Below are positions 11,791 through 22,363 of a stretch of 64,000 nucleotides of DNA, in pieces. Origin of the DNA: Laccaria trichodermophora (taxonomy: Eukaryota > Basidiomycota > Agaricomycetes > Agaricales > Hydnangiaceae). The stretch covers positions 744,001 to 808,000 of the forward strand of contig JACTVC010000009.1 of NCBI GenBank assembly GCA_018417955.1, written 5' to 3'. Position 1 is the first letter of the stretch, and every line of letters starts with the position of its first letter. The notes under the pieces are model-generated. The model was not told where the DNA came from. It did no database searches and saw only the letters and a list, made by a program, of their open reading frames with translations. Position numbers and translations under genes: made by a program.

Positions 11791-11935
11791 AAACCTATAC
11801 TGTGTAGTGACATGTTGGAGGCTCAGCGCTCAGCGGTCATGTTGGGAGTCAGGTATGATAACGACACAAATTTTTTATTGCTACAAGAATACAAACAACT
11901 ACAGGATTTTACTCTACTCTAATTATAAATCTAGC

Positions 11936-12651
11936 CTAGGAAGCATGTGTGGAATGGTTCGAGAACAAGCTTAGATCAAAGAACTGGATGTACTCAAGTG
12001 GATGTATGAGTCCTTTGATCATCAAGATGTCATTGGTGCTCATGCCACCAATAACACCCTTCTCGAAGGAACTAGGAGTTAAAGGGAGAGGTTCCAGTGC
12101 AGAGTCGGCAATCTGTTCGCGCCACGATAAGATCTCCGAAGATGAGAGGCGAGTTGGAGGTTGTTCTTCAATGTCCTCCATGGCATCGACATCATCAGAA
12201 GTCTCCGTACCCTCAACGCTCTGACAATCCCAAGGCTCATATGTCACTGGTAAGCTCGTGGCAACTGTGATGATTCCCTTGTCTGCATGCTGATCCCGTA
12301 ATCCTTCAAGCCCGGCTGTAAGCAACAGCCGATCTCCATCCCGAGTAAAGGAAGGGCTCATCCCAAGCGAGATTTGGCCTGAGGGATGCTCGAAGGTGTG
12401 CTGATCCTGGTTAGAAGGGGGTGTAATTTGACTGCCAGGGGAATAATACCAATTTGCTCCATTGAGGACGCGGTACCATCGCGGGAATGATACGTGCTAA
12501 TGCATTTTTGGCCCTTGTAAAAATCCGTCATTGCGTCAATCTCCACCTGAGGGTAGCTGTGGGTGGCTGTCCGAACCGATGCCATGGCAGAATTCTCGCC
12601 AGTGTTGAACAAGTCTCTGGACAAAAATGTGAAAGGAGAGTCACTAGTCAT
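11936..12651 (-). CDS. Hypothetical protein between the two dehydrogenase copies
   Basis: Two exons, 12547-12651 and 11936-12496, with a 50-nt intron (gtggag...ttag) in phase 0, give 221 residues with no internal stop. Without this intron the frame is broken, so the intron is well supported. The start is MTSDSPFTFLSRDLF. The middle contains FPRWYRVLNGANWYYSP and later an acidic stretch (DDVDAMEDIEEQPP). There is no signal peptide, membrane helix or motif I can name. It sits on the opposite strand between the intact and decayed GCDH copies, so it was either present before the duplication or came with a rearrangement. It could be a fragment of a larger protein. Confidence 0.5.
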
Positions 12652-12671
12652 TCTTTATCTATTTTACGTAA

Positions 12672-13530
12672 TCTGTGTAACGCCACCTTGTAACGAGGTC
12701 GACGCTGAAGTGAATGGCGTTTAGGACCCTTTAGATCTTGAGTCTCACAAACGAGGAGATTGCGATCAGGTTATGCCCCTCACGTTTTTGCTATGGTATT
12801 TGCTCATTAATCTTGATGCACAGGGATGCTGCCGACAGTATTGTCAGCACCATGCTTCGACTTTGTGCCCGATTTGACGCGTTGTGGACGGGGAAATCTT
12901 ATGCCTCGTGTGCTTAAAGGATGGCGAACGGAAGGTGTGCCATTCAAATTTACAATGTCCTTGAAAATACTCTGACTGCGAATCCCAGAGTTCGATCACG
13001 ATATCCTCCCAGAGATGGGAAAGCTGGGCTTCTTAGGACCTACAATTACATTATTTGGCTTGACTGGCGTCAGCAATGTTGGTAAGGTATGTTTGCGCGC
13101 GAGATAGATCGGTATGTCCGTCGAGTGTACGCTGGTCCTTCAGATTTTGAGTAGTTTGGTCTAGATCCTTAGGGCCTACTCATGGAGGGGAATTGGCCTC
13201 AGAGATGGTGAGTATGATCAAGAAGAACAACTGCGGTAAATCCTTGCAGCACTCACGGGTGTTCTGGATACCCTCGGGAGGAAAGGCTGCCGCTGATGAG
13301 TGCGCCGAACCATTTCATGGCTCTGAATTATCTCTCATCTGTTCAAGGTACCACGTTGGGCGTCATGTTGTGGAGCTCCAAGTTACGAATACATATGAAA
13401 GTACGCCGACAGGTTATCATTTGCTAGAGGCTTCCTCTGGTAGGGACAAACGATATCCATACTCTCATTTTGGGCAAACAATGTCATATACCAGCGTTCG
13501 CGATCCCCAATTAAGCTCATCGTCATCACT
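12672..13530 (+). pseudogene. Partial, decayed duplicate of glutaryl-CoA dehydrogenase
   Basis: Similarity to the intact gene begins in its intron 2 (about 9758) and runs through exons 3-6. It then jumps to the exon 12 region near 11190, so roughly 900 bp containing exons 7-11 are missing; a short piece resembling intron 7 may remain at the junction (about 13165-13180). Exons 12-14 then follow. Readable relics include [15 protein letters not shown] sequence near 12900, [20 protein letters not shown] near 12990 (the first copy's exon 6), MVSMIKKNNCGK near 13205 and RYHVGRHV near 13350. Exons 1-2 and the start codon are absent. An indel in the LDILGG motif (13255-13290) shifts the frame. No active enzyme could be made. 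Confidence 0.92.
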
Positions 13531-13783
13531 CATCTTAGGATGAAGATTGCCTCAATGGTTTGCACAGGCATCACTCCCGTGGAAGCGTGTATTTAACCAT
13601 AACATACAATGCTCTGAAAAACATGTTGACTATATGTCCGCATTTCGCATTGTCGGATCGATCCAGTCCAGTCCCAGAATTTCAAAAACGTGTCTTTCGC
13701 TTGATGGCATAAAGAGCTTCGAATCGTAACGGCGCGTTCTGCACTGCGTAGATTATTCCGCACACACGATCGAGATGAAAAAT
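13531..13783 (+). repeat. Duplicated GCDH 3' flank, second copy
   Basis: Matches 11528-11790 and stops within about 10 nt of a GTAAGT splice donor (minus strand, 13786-13791) of the family X polymerase gene. This marks the duplication breakpoint inside that gene's intron. Confidence 0.8.
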
Positions 13784-13791
13784 CAACTTAC

Positions 13792-15807
13792 AGCCCCGAG
13801 CTATCGAATTTCATCCCCCTATCGCAACAGCATCAGCAATGCGAATATTCAGGCGAGGGGATGTAGATAGCGCACTTTTCGACTTTCGCCCAGAGTCGCA
13901 GATCTCTTTCAAACATCTTGGATCCTGTCCTAAAGACAAGCCCGACGAGAGCTGAGAGAGGTAATCAACAAATTTCCCCGACCTACCATCCAATTATTGC
14001 AGTCCAGTACGTTTCTGGTGCTGCGAATATCAGGTCGAGACGCCTATGAACCCGCCGGCCCTGAATAACATTCTTTGGTAGAGCAAAAATTGTCATCGCT
14101 TTCTCGAGCAAGTCCAGATGCGCACCGCGCACAGAGTCTTGCGCATGGAATCCCGATAGGCCTAAGTGGGATAAAGAGTGGACACGATAAGTCAAAGCGC
14201 ATGGCACTTACGCAGGATGTGGGTCACATAACCTGTTGGGAGGTTAGATATGGGACGCTTTGCACACATGGTAACTGGAACTCTCCTCTGTCATACAGCC
14301 GTTTGATCAGCTTCTCGCCCAGGGCTTTGATTTGATTCCCGCCACTTTCAATATTTGGACATCCTATCACGATGTCAACATCGTTACAGTACGGCTTTCC
14401 TCGCCGATACCTATTCAGACTTTCAAGTATTGTAAGTAATCAGCTAGTACGAAGCGTACCCGCCAACGACAGTACATATGCACTCGGGCATCAGATATTT
14501 CGCTTCTTGCATTACTAAATCGTGGATCTGTTCGACCTCAGACCGTGGTATGGGCGTCTCCAAGTCCTCATGAAGGGCCAGTCCAACTTGCGTCGACAAG
14601 TTCGGAATTCGATCCTTTCTTATAAAATCATTTGTGACAGAGTTGGCTCCCAACTGCAGGACCTCTGAATCTTCTTCGACATCATAATATCGCTTCATGT
14701 CGCCAATTGTACGCAGCCCATCGTCGTAGAGTTTGCGTGCGGTTGCAGGACCAACGCCGTAAACACTGCAGAGAACGGATAACGACTGGAAGCGTTGCGA
14801 CGCGCGAGTGGTTTCTGCGTCGCGTCAAAATCAATCATGGTTTCTATATAATGATACCAACCGCTTTCTTGAATACGGCCAGTGGTAAGATACTCTCTTA
14901 TCTGAAGCTGCTTTCAAAGCCTAGATCTTTCATAGATGGTTTATACACACCTTGAAAAGCATCTTCTCTCCTAGAAATGGTAAGTGAACAATATCAGTTT
15001 CAAAGTTCTCGTGTGTGACGGCGTTTGGATAGGCTTAATTCAACTCGTTTAGCCAGAGCACAATAAAGTCTAATTTCTGCTCACACTTTATCACCTAGTT
15101 GGAACAAATTTGTGAGCACTGAGGAGCGAGCATACCGAACAAGCCTCATACTGCAATGGCTCGTTCATACCCGAGCGCGTTGACCTCCAAGCCCTCCAGT
15201 TCCCTTGCGCGATAAAGAACGCCTAGCTCCACTAAGAGGGGTTGATTCTTACAAACCAGCGGACTGGCACGTTTGCAAGCATATCGCGATTTCCAATTGG
15301 CCATAACTCGTTCATTGGTTGGTTCCTCCTCGAGAGACGATGTATTGAATAGTTGGAAAGAAGGACTAGACAAGGGTTGGCTGGCTCGAGATTGGTTTTC
15401 GGGGCTATCGTGAATAATATTATTATTGTTTAGCTCGGAAAGAGCAGCATAATCTTGGAAAGAAATGGCTTTGCCAGCCTGAGCGGAATCGCGTAGCCAT
15501 TGCGGTGTAACAATCGCTTTTCGTTTCTATAGCGCATTTATCAATGAAAGACGGGTATTTTGCAATTACTTAGACCACAAACCGCTATCTCCCAATCAAT
15601 GTGTCTTTCTAAGCGCTTTCTCATCTTGATGGCCGTCACTACAACGTCCGATTCGTTAATGTCATTACAAAGCGTAAAATTTCCAGTGCCGTTGTAGTAG
15701 TATTTATCTCGTTCAAGCAGGTTGTGGAGTTCAATGATTGTGTCTTGGTCAAGTTTTGCCTGGATGATATAGACCTTTAAAGGGTCGGTGGTATGTGGAC
15801 CACCCAT
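13792..15807 (-). pseudogene. DNA polymerase family X (Pol4/Pol lambda-like), 3'-truncated and splice-damaged
   Basis: Family X polymerases fill gaps in base-excision and end-joining repair. Exons on the minus strand: 15583-15807, 15152-15526, 15085-15094 (a 10-nt micro-exon giving VIK and the first base of Ser), 14951-15033, 14862-14910, 14460-14814, 14286-14410, 14212-14232, 13987-14161, 13876-13929, 13792-13818. They encode a BRCT-like start (PLKVYIIQAKLD), the 8-kDa domain (KSRYACKRASPLVCKNQPLL), the helix-hairpin-helix VYGVGPATARKLYDDGLRT, the palm VVGGYRRGKPYCNDVDIVIG with the two catalytic Asp, and RRLDLIFAAPETYWTAIIGWTGSKMF. Two defects: the donor at 14284-14285 reads GA instead of GT in an otherwise normal 53-nt intron, and the final exon (expected TRRxDSK onwards) is absent because the GCDH duplicate begins right after the last donor. 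Probably inactive. An annotation pipeline may still call it a gene. Confidence 0.8.
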
Positions 15808-15999
15808 GCTGAAGAAGTCAGGGTAAAGCGGTGTTGTAAAGCTCCCATTCAGAGAGATCCGTTCGGATTTTCAAGGCCGTAAGATAGACTTGGATGTTGT
15901 GAAACGTGGGAATATGCGGGATGATAATTCCAGGATAATGATTAATGATTCCCTGGTCTCCTGAGTCCTTCCCGCCCTCGTCTTTCCTTTTTTTTCCCT

Positions 16000-17195
16000 A
16001 TGGCTTCCACCCCATACCTTACGGACGCCTTCACTAACCCGCCGAACTACTCTTTCCCCCACCACAGGCTCTCCCGCGTTCTCCGTAATCCCCAAAAAAC
16101 TCCTGTCGTCCTCGTCGCATGTGGTTCATTCAGCCCAGTCACCTATCTCCATCTTCGTATGTTTGAGATGGCGAAGGACTATGTTAGGCACAACACCGAA
16201 TTTGAGATCATTGGTGGTTATCTCAGCCCTGTCTCCGACATGTACAAGAAACCAGGTTTGCTCAGTGCAAGACATCGGTGAGTTACTTGGTCCCGTGTGC
16301 TCCCGTTCACCCCGCAAATCCACATGTCTGTGACATTTATTGCTGGACTTCCTTTTTGGCCAACTTCCTGACGGGCTTCCTATCGTTTTCCCGTCCGGAT
16401 CTGGAAATCAGCTCCGCGTAACGACGCACACCCTGATCACGCTATTTTTCCTTCTCAATCACTCCGCTTATGCAGTTATGCCAATGATTGACATCATTGT
16501 ATTCCAGGGTGAACATGTGTAACCTGGCCGCAGAAGACTCAGCAACTTGGCTGATGGTGGATCCATGGGAAGCTTTCCAATCTTATCAACGCACCGCCAT
16601 AGTTTTGGACCACTTTGATCACGAAATAAACACTGTCCTGGGGGGCGTGCATACAGAGGACGGCGAACATCGCAATGTTCGCGTCATGCTCTTGGCTGGT
16701 TCAGATCTCATTAGCACCATGAGTGAACCAGGCGTTTGGAGTTACTCTGATGTACGATATCCTCTTGCAGCCACCTGGCGTGTTCTAACTGAATCCTATC
16801 TAGCTTGAACACATTCTGGGTCGTTATGGAACCTTCATCGTTGAACGTGCAGGTTCAGCAATAGACCAAGCAACCGACTCACTTGCCCGCTGGCGGAGCA
16901 ATATATATCTTATTTCTCAATTAATCCAGAATGATGTTTCTAGCACCAAAGTATGTTCCTTGAGGTTTCTACGCTGTATTCTCATTAAAGCTTTTTCTGC
17001 AAGGTGCGCTTGTTCTTGAGAAGAGGCCTGTCCGTTCGGTACCTGCTGCCCAACTCCGTGGTGGATTACATTGAACAGAATGGGTTGTATCTGGATGATG
17101 TAACAAGTTCGCCCATAAATTCGAACCTCGAAAAGGGCAAAGATAGAGACGTGGCCGGTGGGTCGCAAAAGAAGGACGTGCAGCAAATATGTTGA
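16000..17195 (+). CDS. NMA1: Nicotinamide/nicotinate mononucleotide adenylyltransferase
   Basis: Transfers AMP from ATP to NMN or NaMN, making NAD or its deamido form. Four exons: 16000-16277, 16508-16751, 16804-16950, 17004-17195; 286 residues. The N-terminal ATP-binding signature GSFSPVTYLHLRMFEMA (GxFxPxxxxH) is intact, followed by GGYLSPVSDMYKKPGL and the substrate-site segment NMCNLAAEDSATWLMVDPWEA. The second nucleotide-binding motif DVSSTKVRLFLRRGLSVRYLLP spans the last junction, as expected. Intron 1 is 230 nt, about four times longer than its neighbours; it is flanked by good GT and AG sites and nothing conserved is missing. Divergent from the polymerase gene, with about 190 nt between the starts. 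Appears complete. Confidence 0.95.
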
Positions 17196-18129
17196 TTGAA
17201 CTAGCTTGGTTTCAAGGGTAGCTTGTGGGTGTTTGTTCTATCTCGCTGCTCTTTACATTAAAGAAGATCTTACTGTAATATACTAATAGATGGAGTGACT
17301 GCTCGAGTACCTTACATGTACATCGCTGCTGTAACAGGATTAAAAGACCTCTATGACGACACGGTAGAAGATGCAAGATTGACTTTATGCGGAAGAAATT
17401 CTACTCCCTCGTCTGCCAGCACATTAACGATTGTAATACGACCTTCAGGGCGATGGACTTCCTGGAACTATACTTCTTTTTTCGAAGTTCGATGGCAATG
17501 GCCTTAACCAAAGACTCATTTGCTGATCCCACTGGCCTGGACCGGGAAGAACGACAAAATTCGATTGAAGGTCGCTAGAGAACAAGCGAGTCTTCTGCTG
17601 TTCTTGTTGCCTGCCGGGACGAACTAAGCGACTGTACACAGGTCTCCACCCGACAGCCCAGTCATTCGGTCACGACATTCTTGTTGATGCTCCGGTATGA
17701 TGATCATGGGCTGTCGAGCAAATGGCGGAAGAGAACTATCTGTACAAGCCCGCAACACCTGTTAGCGGTTTTACTTTATGCTGTTTTTAACGGTAATTCA
17801 AGCACCGGCGCGCCAAAATCATTGACGCGGTCGCGTAGTCGATTTAATGTTGCCTCGGCGGGCTGATGGGTTTAGACCGCTCTGGAAGTCCAGCGGTGGA
17901 TCACTCCAAGGAATAACCAAAGTCGGTTACGATAAGGCGGGGAAGGACGAACAACCCACCAATGTGCATTCGCAATTTAGTGACTGCTTCTTCGCTTCGA
18001 AGGTTACTTGACACGACTCCTCCCCTATTCGGCTCTTAACGCCTGCTTAACTACCCTCGCCTCCGTATAAATTGAGTCTTTACTCAGAGGGACCCCCCAT
18101 CCTTTCCGCTTGAAACGATACGACTTGGA
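17196..18129 (+). other. Degenerate stretch, possible gene relic at 17290-17580
   Basis: No intact gene. Two overlapping frames read as one frameshifted protein piece: VPYMYIAAVTGLKDLYDDTVEDAR, then FMRKKFYSLVCQHINDCNTTF and LELYFFFRSSMAMALTKDSF. The shift lies near 17375-17390, and no intron of usable size explains it. I do not recognise the family. The rest holds no supported feature apart from the promoter of the next gene. Confidence 0.35.
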
Positions 18130-20295
18130 ATGCTTACTCCTTCGACCTCTCACTCTGCAGTCCAGACGGTGGGCAACAAAGGGGATCCCGACGCCCATTC
18201 TACAATGGACCCTGAATGCTCGGAAGTACAAGCCGAGCATGCTCGGTTCACCAAGGCCACTATGTACTTTCACCCCGAGCGGTTTTAAATGTACCTTGAC
18301 GCGCTTTGTTCTCCCTAGCCGTCAAGTGGACTTCCGACTGCTCCCGATCCTCGGAATTCTGTATGCCTTCGCAGTGGTAGATCGTGCAAACTTGGGCCTA
18401 GCACGTACCGCCGGTATGCAGCATGACCTAGTACGTTTTCCAAGATATTCCCAACCCTCATGTGGTCACGATCGTTTTTTTATAGAGATTAGACATTGGG
18501 TCTCGTTACAGCATTATTTCGTGCATTTTTTTCATCCCGTATATCTTATTGCAAGTTTATTATCACTCAAAATAGATTGACCACTGATCGTCCACCCAGT
18601 CAGCTGCCTAGCAATCTACTTCTGCGGAGGCTGGGTGTGACCAACTGGCTTGGGTTTTGTGTATTATCGTGGGGATCTGTTCAGCTAGGCATGGGGTTTG
18701 TCCCATCTTGGAAGTATCTCGGTCTCTGCCGGGTTCTGCTTGGTGCATTTGAGGTGCGCACAAGCCCAAAAGGGCATGAACGCTAAAGTCCATCTCTGAG
18801 GCAATTTCTCTCGCAGGCTGGTTTCTTTCCTGCTCTTGTCTATATCATCACTACGTGGTATGCTTACCGAAGTTCGAACTTGGTGCCTTTGGACTCATTT
18901 CTGCTAGGTATACACGACATGAAGTCCAAAAACGGTGAGGAAATATGTTCGTGGGGTAATGATGCGAATGTTTAATTTTGATCTTAGGCTGGCTGCTTTC
19001 TATCTCATCTCCGTTGTCATCGGTGGCTTTAGCGCTATCCTTGCGTACGCCATCACGTTTCTCAATGGGCGGTATGGGATTGCTGGATGGTCTTGGATTT
19101 TTGTAGGCTTCAATCGACATCCTTGACTTCCAAATAACGATATTTCCCAAGATCATCGAAGGCGCTTTGACAATTTTTTTTGGTTGCGTAGCCTGGGCCT
19201 TCCTCCCAAATTTCCCCGACCAGAACAGGTTTTTAACACCCGCCCAAACCGCCCTGATTTTGGAACGTGTTGAGAGTGACAGGGGTGATTCAGTACCCGA
19301 CAGCTTGACGGTTCAAAAGGTCCTCTGGCATCTATCCGACTGGACGATTTGGGCATACGGTATTTTTTTTCCCCATGCACACAAGGGTCTGATCATGACA
19401 ATCCTGCGTCATATAGGCCTCATGTTCCTTTGTGTGACTATGCCTGCATACGCAATCAGGTAAATAATGGCAATTCTTTTTCCTAATCAGGTTGGTGATC
19501 CACGAGCCCAGTTACTTTCTCACCCTTATCTTACGAGGAATGGGCTGGAGCGTCGAGAATTCCTTGCTCTTGGTACAGTTTCTGAGTTCTGGAAAGCAAA
19601 CATATTCAATTGACAATGTGTACCCGAACAGAGTGCGCCGCCGTTCATTTTCACGGTGCGCAAATGTGTCTTCAAGTATGTTGCATTCGCTAATGGAAAT
19701 GTGGCATGGACTAGGCTGTGTCTATCATGTTCTTTGCCTGGCTATCGGATAAGTATTGCCAGCGGGGACTAGTGATTGGGATACAGACTGGCATTACCAT
19801 ACTTGGGATGTGTTTGACGGGTTTTGCGGCCCAGCCTGGCTGGCGGTACCTAGGTGCGAGCTCTGACGCCGCGTTAGAAACCGCCAATAGGCTAACAAAA
19901 ATATGACCAGGTCTTTTTCTGGCCAATGCGGGCTCTGGAGGATGCATCCCTGGTATTCTAGCCTATGTGAGTTATTGATATTAGGCTGGAAGACGCCGCT
20001 TTCTGACGGCAGGACGTAGGCCTCGAATAATGTTGTTTCGCACACGAAACGTGCCGTGTCTACCGCTGTCATTGTTTCCTTTGGGGGCATTGGTGGGATC
20101 TTTGCCACAACGGTATTTCGTCAAGCAGACGCCCCGTCTTATCTTCCTGGAATATATGCAACCATCGCCTGTCAAGTTCTTTTATTGATGCTTCTGGCCA
20201 TCACAACCGCTTTTTTTTGGGCTCAAAACAAACGGATACGCCGCGAGTCTTTGATGAAAGGACGGGAAGAACAACGGTTCCTGTACACACTGTAA
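18130..20295 (+). CDS. MFS transporter, Dal5-like (anion:cation symporter family)
   Basis: Fourteen exons: 18130-18263, 18319-18430, 18486-18554, 18604-18753, 18817-18857, 18908-18934, 18988-19102, 19152-19359, 19417-19459, 19512-19572, 19632-19655, 19715-19853, 19911-19966, 20020-20295; 484 residues, all junctions in phase. Features: RQVDFRLLPILGILYAFAVVDRANLGLA (helix 1 with the D-R-NLG(L/N)A motif), IGSRYSIISCIFFIPYILLQ, LPSNLLLRRLGVTNWLG, GAFEAGFFPALVYIITTWYTRHEVQKR (motif between helices 4 and 5), FLPNFPDQNRFLTPAQ, and SIMFFAWLSDKYCQRGLVIG. About 12 helices. This family takes up organic anions such as allantoate, nicotinate or pantothenate; the substrate cannot be told from sequence. It follows NMNAT, so a vitamin B3-type substrate is a tempting but unproven idea. 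Confidence 0.9.
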
Positions 20296-20430
20296 CCCTA
20301 GCTGGGGGTCGTACTCACCATCTTCTGGCACCGTCAATTCAGAATTATATCTCATTTGGTGTTACGAGCCGTCTTTGTGTATGATTTGTCAATGAATCTA
20401 ATTGACATTGCACCAGGTCTACCGTAAACG

Positions 20431-21610
20431 TCAAAGGATGTGTTTTTCTGTGCATGATGGACAACGAAACCGAAGTCGGCCCTCAACTAGTGAAAAAGGA
20501 TCCTCGATATACCGTTGTACCGCTTGTCGCGCTTCTGCGGTCCTCTCCATGAACATCCTACTCTTCTTCAAACGGTCCTGAAGTTCACAGCGGGAAAGAA
20601 GCTGAAATGCTCGAGGGTGATCGGGGCGAGCAAATTCTAGCAGAAAAAAGTTGATTGGGTGCTTCTTTGCATCACTGTGTGATTTGATGAGCGATGCTAC
20701 TTGGCTCGCCTTATCAATCGAAATGCAGAGCTGGGATAGCTCCTGAAATTGTATATGAAATTTCTTCAGGTGCATTGCCAGCTCAACCTGTATTGAGGCG
20801 GCATCAAGCAACAGTGAGTCGCGAATGTCGATGGCTCGACAATACATATCTTCCATTTCCAACGCACAAGGGCAATAGGAATCGGTGACTGTGGTTTCTC
20901 CACCACCCACTGAACAACAGCTGTTTTCCTACACATTCTGAGTGTCTATATGATACCGAAGATGGGTGAAATACCTGTTGCTCTAACAAAATATCCATTT
21001 GTGGGTCCCAAGCTAACGGGGGCTCCACTTTTGTCTTTCCTGGCAATGCCACACATGGCAATGGGCCCTCTATCCGTGAAAAAAATGAAGCGGGCAGCGC
21101 TGTAGATGTCTCTGAGATTGTAGAAGAGTTGGAGTCAATGTCTGGGAAGGGATGTGGTGGTGGGGGCTTAAAAAAGGGCTGAGCATAAAGGCAGTGTAAT
21201 ATTGGGGAGTCTCTACACTCCAATGAGCTCGTATGGAAGTCCTGAAGTAAGTCAGGCAGAGGAGACGGAAAAAGTGATTGATCGAAGGATCCCGTTGTGT
21301 GTGGCGTCCCTTCTCTTTGGGGTGGAGGGGGCGGTATTCTATACGTCGCTGCAGAATCTGAGATCGTAGAAGAAGAGTCTGAATATGTGTCTAAGGAGAG
21401 AGGCGGTGGGGGGCGCTTGAAAAAGTGCTGAGCACACAAATGCAATCTCTGGGAAGCTCTACTTACCAGTGATGAGTCTAAAGAAAAGCCCTCCAGTAGA
21501 TCAGGCAACGCAGATCGAAAAGATGCTTCATTGAAGACATTTGGTTTGGGCTTTCTTCTCCGGGAAGAACTTGAAGTTGGTTGAGAGCGCTGAACTAGTA
21601 TGGAGGTCAT
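20431..21610 (-). CDS. Proline/serine-rich protein with internal duplication and C-terminal coiled coil
   Basis: Two exons, 20975-21610 and 20431-20928, with a 46-nt intron in phase 0; 377 residues. The N-terminal 190 residues contain two copies of one unit. Copy 1 runs LPDLLEGFSLDSSLVSRAS then LCAQHFFKRPPPPLSLDTYSD then SSSTISDSAAT. Copy 2 runs LPDLLQDFHTSSLECRDS then LYAQPFFKPPPPHPFPDIDS then SSTISETSTA. The second half is helical and charged (HLKKFHIQFQELSQLCISIDKASQVASLIKSH), likely a coiled coil. No family recognised, no signal peptide. Faces the MFS gene tail to tail. Likely a fast-evolving lineage-specific protein. Confidence 0.7.
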
Positions 21611-22363
21611 TGGAGGCCGGAGTCAATGAGTTGTGAATGATGTCAGATGAGAAAGACAGAGTAAAGAGAAACGGTATTTCATTCACAGTCAATGCTGAGT
21701 GGGAAGGGGGTGAGGTTCAAGTTGTTGCTGGTGGACTTGGAGTGACCGTGAAGGTGTTGGCAAGCGTGACTGTAGCGTTGGTCACGTGCACACCTTATGA
21801 GCAAGCTGCCACAGATCTTCGACTTTTTTCATCTGGCCCTCTCTGGTTCCAGATTATTATCCTTCATCAGGAATTCCGATGGCTGATCAAGTCAAGGAAG
21901 CTTGAGGACGTCCGACATCCACATCAAAGCTGTAGGCAGCAGTCATGCCCAAGTCCAGATACAGAACAAGGACCCTCCTGCTTGATGGGTTTGTTCTGTG
22001 CTATTTCTGCAGTACTTACGGGATGGCACACAACGCGGACAAGGCTACAAAGTTCCTATGTCGATCAGCCACTTGAACAAGGCTATCTAGGGTTGAGTCT
22101 TCTTGTTCCTCAACCGAAACAGGCCTCCCGACAGGCAATTTTGGATATTTCCCACTCGGCCATGGCTCACGATTCTATTTTGAGATCACATCCGACGCTT
22201 ATTCCCTGTCTATTTCCCTCCCTTCACCGCTTTTTGGCATCCCCCTTGTCCTGCGCGTCGTTCGGCGGTCATGTCAACCTGTCGCTGCCAAGTATAAGTT
22301 CATCCCAAGTCTTGAGTCACTGGATCGTTGTCTCCCCTCTACATTTTGTCGTGTTCGTCCAAA
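21611..22363 (+). other. Intergenic region and promoter of the secreted-peptide gene
   Basis: A 257-codon open frame (21637-22410) crosses this stretch but overlaps the TATA box and start of the next gene and has no protein-like signature, so I do not call it. The last 80 nt carry a TATA box and a pyrimidine-rich initiator region. Confidence 0.5.
22293..22298 (+). promoter_or_regulatory. TATA box of the small secreted peptide gene
   Basis: TATAAG lies about 70 nt before the ATG at 22364 and is followed by the pyrimidine-rich block CTCCCCTCTACATTTTGTC (22332-22350). This TATA plus CT-block layout is typical of strongly expressed fungal genes. Confidence 0.55.

Noticed and set aside
13193..13543. 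116-codon plus-strand protein
   Set aside because: It is the decayed GCDH copy with introns read through, not a separate gene.
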